A stretch of 64,000 nucleotides of DNA from Combretum micranthum (Eukaryota; Streptophyta; Magnoliopsida; Myrtales; Combretaceae): the NCBI GenBank assembly GCA_024138025.1, contig JAMXBD010000685.1, positions 372,001 to 436,000 on the forward strand, read 5' to 3'. Shown piece after piece: positions 61,570 to 64,000 of the stretch. The position numbers and the translations under genes were made by a program. The notes under the pieces are model-generated. The model was given only the letters and a program-made list of their open reading frames with translations. It did not search any database and had not been told where the DNA came from. Position 1 is the first letter of the stretch; every line of letters starts with the position of its first letter.

Positions 61570-62037
61570 TCTTTGGCTCGGTATCTACACATGAAATAAA
61601 ATATATGTGGAACAACCTTCTCTATACAAAACTATGCCCAACCTTGCCATAGGAGAAACAGGCTATTCAAGCCTCTTGTAAACCTTGATATCATGTTGTC
61701 CAAAACATCTGGTACACATTCTTTCTATACCCTTAACCGCTGATCCATCCTGCTAAAAGATTAACTGTAATCCACGATTTTGGGTAAGGATACTAAATTT
61801 CTAGAGGTAAAACAAACTATAAGGATCAACATAGTATGGAAACTACAAGATATCAACTTACTAACACCAACAAACACATCTTCATGAGATAGAGGGTAAT
61901 CCAACTTAAAGATCAAAACTTATAATCTATCAAACAACAACAACTTAACTAAACAACAAACCTATTATTCTACCCTACTCCTCAAATCTTACCGTCCTAA
62001 GGAATCAAAACTTAAATCTATATGATTCAAACCTATA
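61570..62037 (-). pseudogene. B3 leader with gag zinc-knuckle remnant
   Basis: On the minus strand, 61745-61600 resembles B1 10553-10690: 'tg.accagatgttttgga.aacatga' and 'tatggcaaggttgggca'. These are the first two zinc knuckles with damaged cysteines. The gag core between the primer-binding site and the knuckles is deleted. Confidence 0.6.
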
Positions 62038-62049
62038 GCTCCGATATCA
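62038..62049 (-). other. Degenerate primer-binding site of B3
   Basis: On the minus strand TGATATCGGAGC matches TGGTATCAGAGC at 10 of 12 bases, 7 bases outside the LTR end at 62057. Confidence 0.75.
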
Positions 62050-62056
62050 AATAAGC

Positions 62057-63530
62057 TATTAACGCCCTAAAATAAGGTATTACAACCTGCCATGTATCCC
62101 CTTTTATAAAGAACATGCAATGGCTCTATTATCCACAATAATACAATCATCACCTGTAAATACTCATAAGGTATCTCATAGGATACGAAACCTGTTAAAA
62201 CTAAAAAACTCATACTTCATAAAACATAAACTCCTTGTTCAAGCATAAAATCCAAGTTGACTTCATAGTCAACAAATTCAACAGAAACTTAATACTGTTT
62301 ACATTAAAATCTTTTTCATGTAAAACCAATAAAAACATCCAACTACAATTCCAAATGATCAAAACATGTCTTTTCTTAGAAATTTGATATATGAAGCCTA
62401 ACTCTCGGCTAGGTAGTCAGGTCCACTATCGCCATCCCCACTGTCAAAGAATAAGTCATATTCAGAAAGATTATACATTATATCTTCTTCACCTGTACCT
62501 GAAATTTAAAAGAATGAGCGGCGACGCCCAGTACGATAACTCCAATCCAAATCATAAATGCATATGCACATACAATAGAAAGGTAATTTATGCAACTTAA
62601 ACTAATGCAAACAGTCATATTATTATCTTTCTTAAGCTAACAAAACAACACAGTCCAATATTAGGTATACTCCAATCCTAAAAACAGAGTTACTCAGACC
62701 CCATTGAAAATCATACAACTCTTTGAAAATAATAATCATATACATATATGGATGAGTGGGTACTCCCCAAACACCCTGAAACCAGAACACCTAATTCTAC
62801 CGGAATCATATCAAGGCACGAGTCCACTAGGGACAACCTCACACCAAGATCATCAAGGTGCCTCACCAGTGTCACTGTCTGCCAGGTCTTTACTAGTCAA
62901 AGCAAAACACAATCAATCATACAACTATTAACCGAATAACGATTAAGTTTATTGAGAAATTCTGTTCCTATAAGCATTCAATCAATACTAAACTTACAGG
63001 CAAAAACAAGTAAGGATTGGTCGTACCTTTCTCAATTTTAGGAACTCCAATATGAATCTCCTAGAAATCCTTTATCGACAACACTCAACCACAACCAAAT
63101 ATCCTGAATCACTACAGTACTTCAATCAATAATGACAATATAATAACAACCCAAATCTTCAAACTCCTATCAACAACATACATATATAGAACATATAAGA
63201 ATATGATATAAACAAACCCTAATGTACTATAACTCCCGAAATCCTAACTCGACAAAGAAAATCACCAAGTTGTACCATCTAACCTGATCAATCTTCCACA
63301 ACAATTTACAGAACTCGATAATCCTCCAAAACCCTAATATTCATAACAACAAGAACAATCACATTCATATCAAGAATGAACCTTTATTGAATCTTTACGT
63401 TTAAAAGACTTTACTTGCTTACTTGGATCACCAAACCCGAATCCTTTCTCAAAATTTCTATTCCACTCAAAGCTAGGGTTTTTCTCCAAAAACCTTTATG
63501 AAAATCCATAAAACCTTAAGAAAGACTTAT
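62057..63530 (-). mobile_element. B3 5' LTR (family B), truncated
   Basis: On the minus strand the LTR ends ...CCTTATTTTAGGGCGTTAATA and shares with B1 the block 'gtactgggcgtcgccgctcattc' and 'gaagatataa'. It is cut at 63531 by another LTR after about 1.47 kb of the expected 2 kb, so the part with the hairpin segment is missing. Confidence 0.75.
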
Positions 63531-64000
63531 TGTAAGCCCCGGAAAATTTCAGCAAATAATTCCAAGATAAACTTCAAAAATAAACCCTAAAAATCACTCC
63601 AAATTAAAATCGAATTTCAACTAGTCCAAAAACACGAGCGAATCCAGAAATTTCCGAATCTTGAGAAAAATTAGAATCCTTAAAAACAAAATAAGAATTC
63701 ATCATACTTCAATTCCAAAACCACTACGTATGAGAAATTACATACGTAACTTCGACTTATAAAATCGGGTAACATAGAACCCAAAAACAAATTATTAAAA
63801 AGTAAATAACGATTCACTTTCGAAAATGAAACCCAATTCAAGAATTCCGAAAACGTTAAAAGATATTAAATACTTACAAAAATGAAATGTAAAATAAATT
63901 TCTCAAATTAAATATGTTGTATAAATATAAAATATCAGTTTCCAAATTGGCAAGAATCTAAATCGGAAAAATCACCCGAAAACCCTAACCGGAATACAAT
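63531..64000 (+). mobile_element. Start of an A- or C-like LTR (A10)
   Basis: TGTAAGCCCCGGAAAATTTC fits the family A/C start, in particular the CCGGAAATTTTC of C1. It runs off the right edge. Nothing coding is visible. Confidence 0.6.

Noticed and set aside
1..64000. CRISPR arrays, defence islands, biosynthetic clusters, tRNA or rRNA genes
   Set aside because: None was seen. The repeated blocks are LTRs and the only intact gene is a plant GTPase.

Overview
The window looks like eudicot nuclear DNA. It is AT-rich, and its single intact gene is a five-exon plant GTPase of the AIG1/IAN (GIMAP-like) family on the minus strand (39499-44893). Almost everything else is repeats: LTR retrotransposons, solo LTRs nested in one another, and a decayed endogenous pararetrovirus (Caulimoviridae type). 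I name the LTR families by their own sequence. Family A begins TGTAAACCCC, ends GGGGCGTGACA and is 3.1-4.0 kb long. Family B begins TGTAATATA, ends GGGCATTACA and is about 2 kb. Family C is related to A and carries a GC-rich hairpin segment. All assignments come from reading and comparing copies by eye inside the window; no database was searched.

Layout. 1-992: family C LTR fragment. 993-2899: unassigned AT-rich DNA with a 194-bp tandem repeat. 2900-6447: pararetrovirus remnant on the minus strand. 6448-7499: part of an A LTR. 7500-11839: Ty3/Gypsy element B1 (5' LTR, primer-binding site, gag, protease, start of RT). 11840-31804: a second Ty3/Gypsy element on the minus strand, E1. Its two LTRs (11840-15888 and 28166-31804) are separated by a decayed interior and a plus-strand A LTR (A1), which itself holds a minus A LTR (A2), which holds a C LTR (C1). 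31805-39163: LTR fragments, a solo B LTR with a perfect TATTT target duplication, and a solo A LTR (A4). 39164-46685: the GTPase gene and its flanks, with a Ty1/Copia element in intron 2. 46686-56302: an A LTR fragment and a Copia LTR into which two A solo LTRs inserted 7 bp apart (duplications AGAGG and TTAAC). 56303-64000: A LTR fragments, a short A LTR (A9) with an intact primer-binding site and a gag start, an antisense B fragment (B3), and the start of another A-like LTR.

Main observation. Family A LTRs have a constant leader. A TATA box is followed about 185-195 nt later by a splice-donor-like AG|GTAA, then about 1.4-1.9 kb ending in an acceptor-like TAG|GTG, then a short exon of 64-98 bp ending at GTGAGT, then a second intron-like stretch ending near CCTATAG or CCAATAG. 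LTR A9 lacks exactly these two stretches, joined at the predicted borders, and its 97-bp middle exon has the same length as that of the E1 LTR. The simplest reading is that family A LTR transcripts contain two introns and that A9 was reverse-transcribed from a spliced RNA. No CRISPR array, tRNA, rRNA or bacterial-type system was seen.
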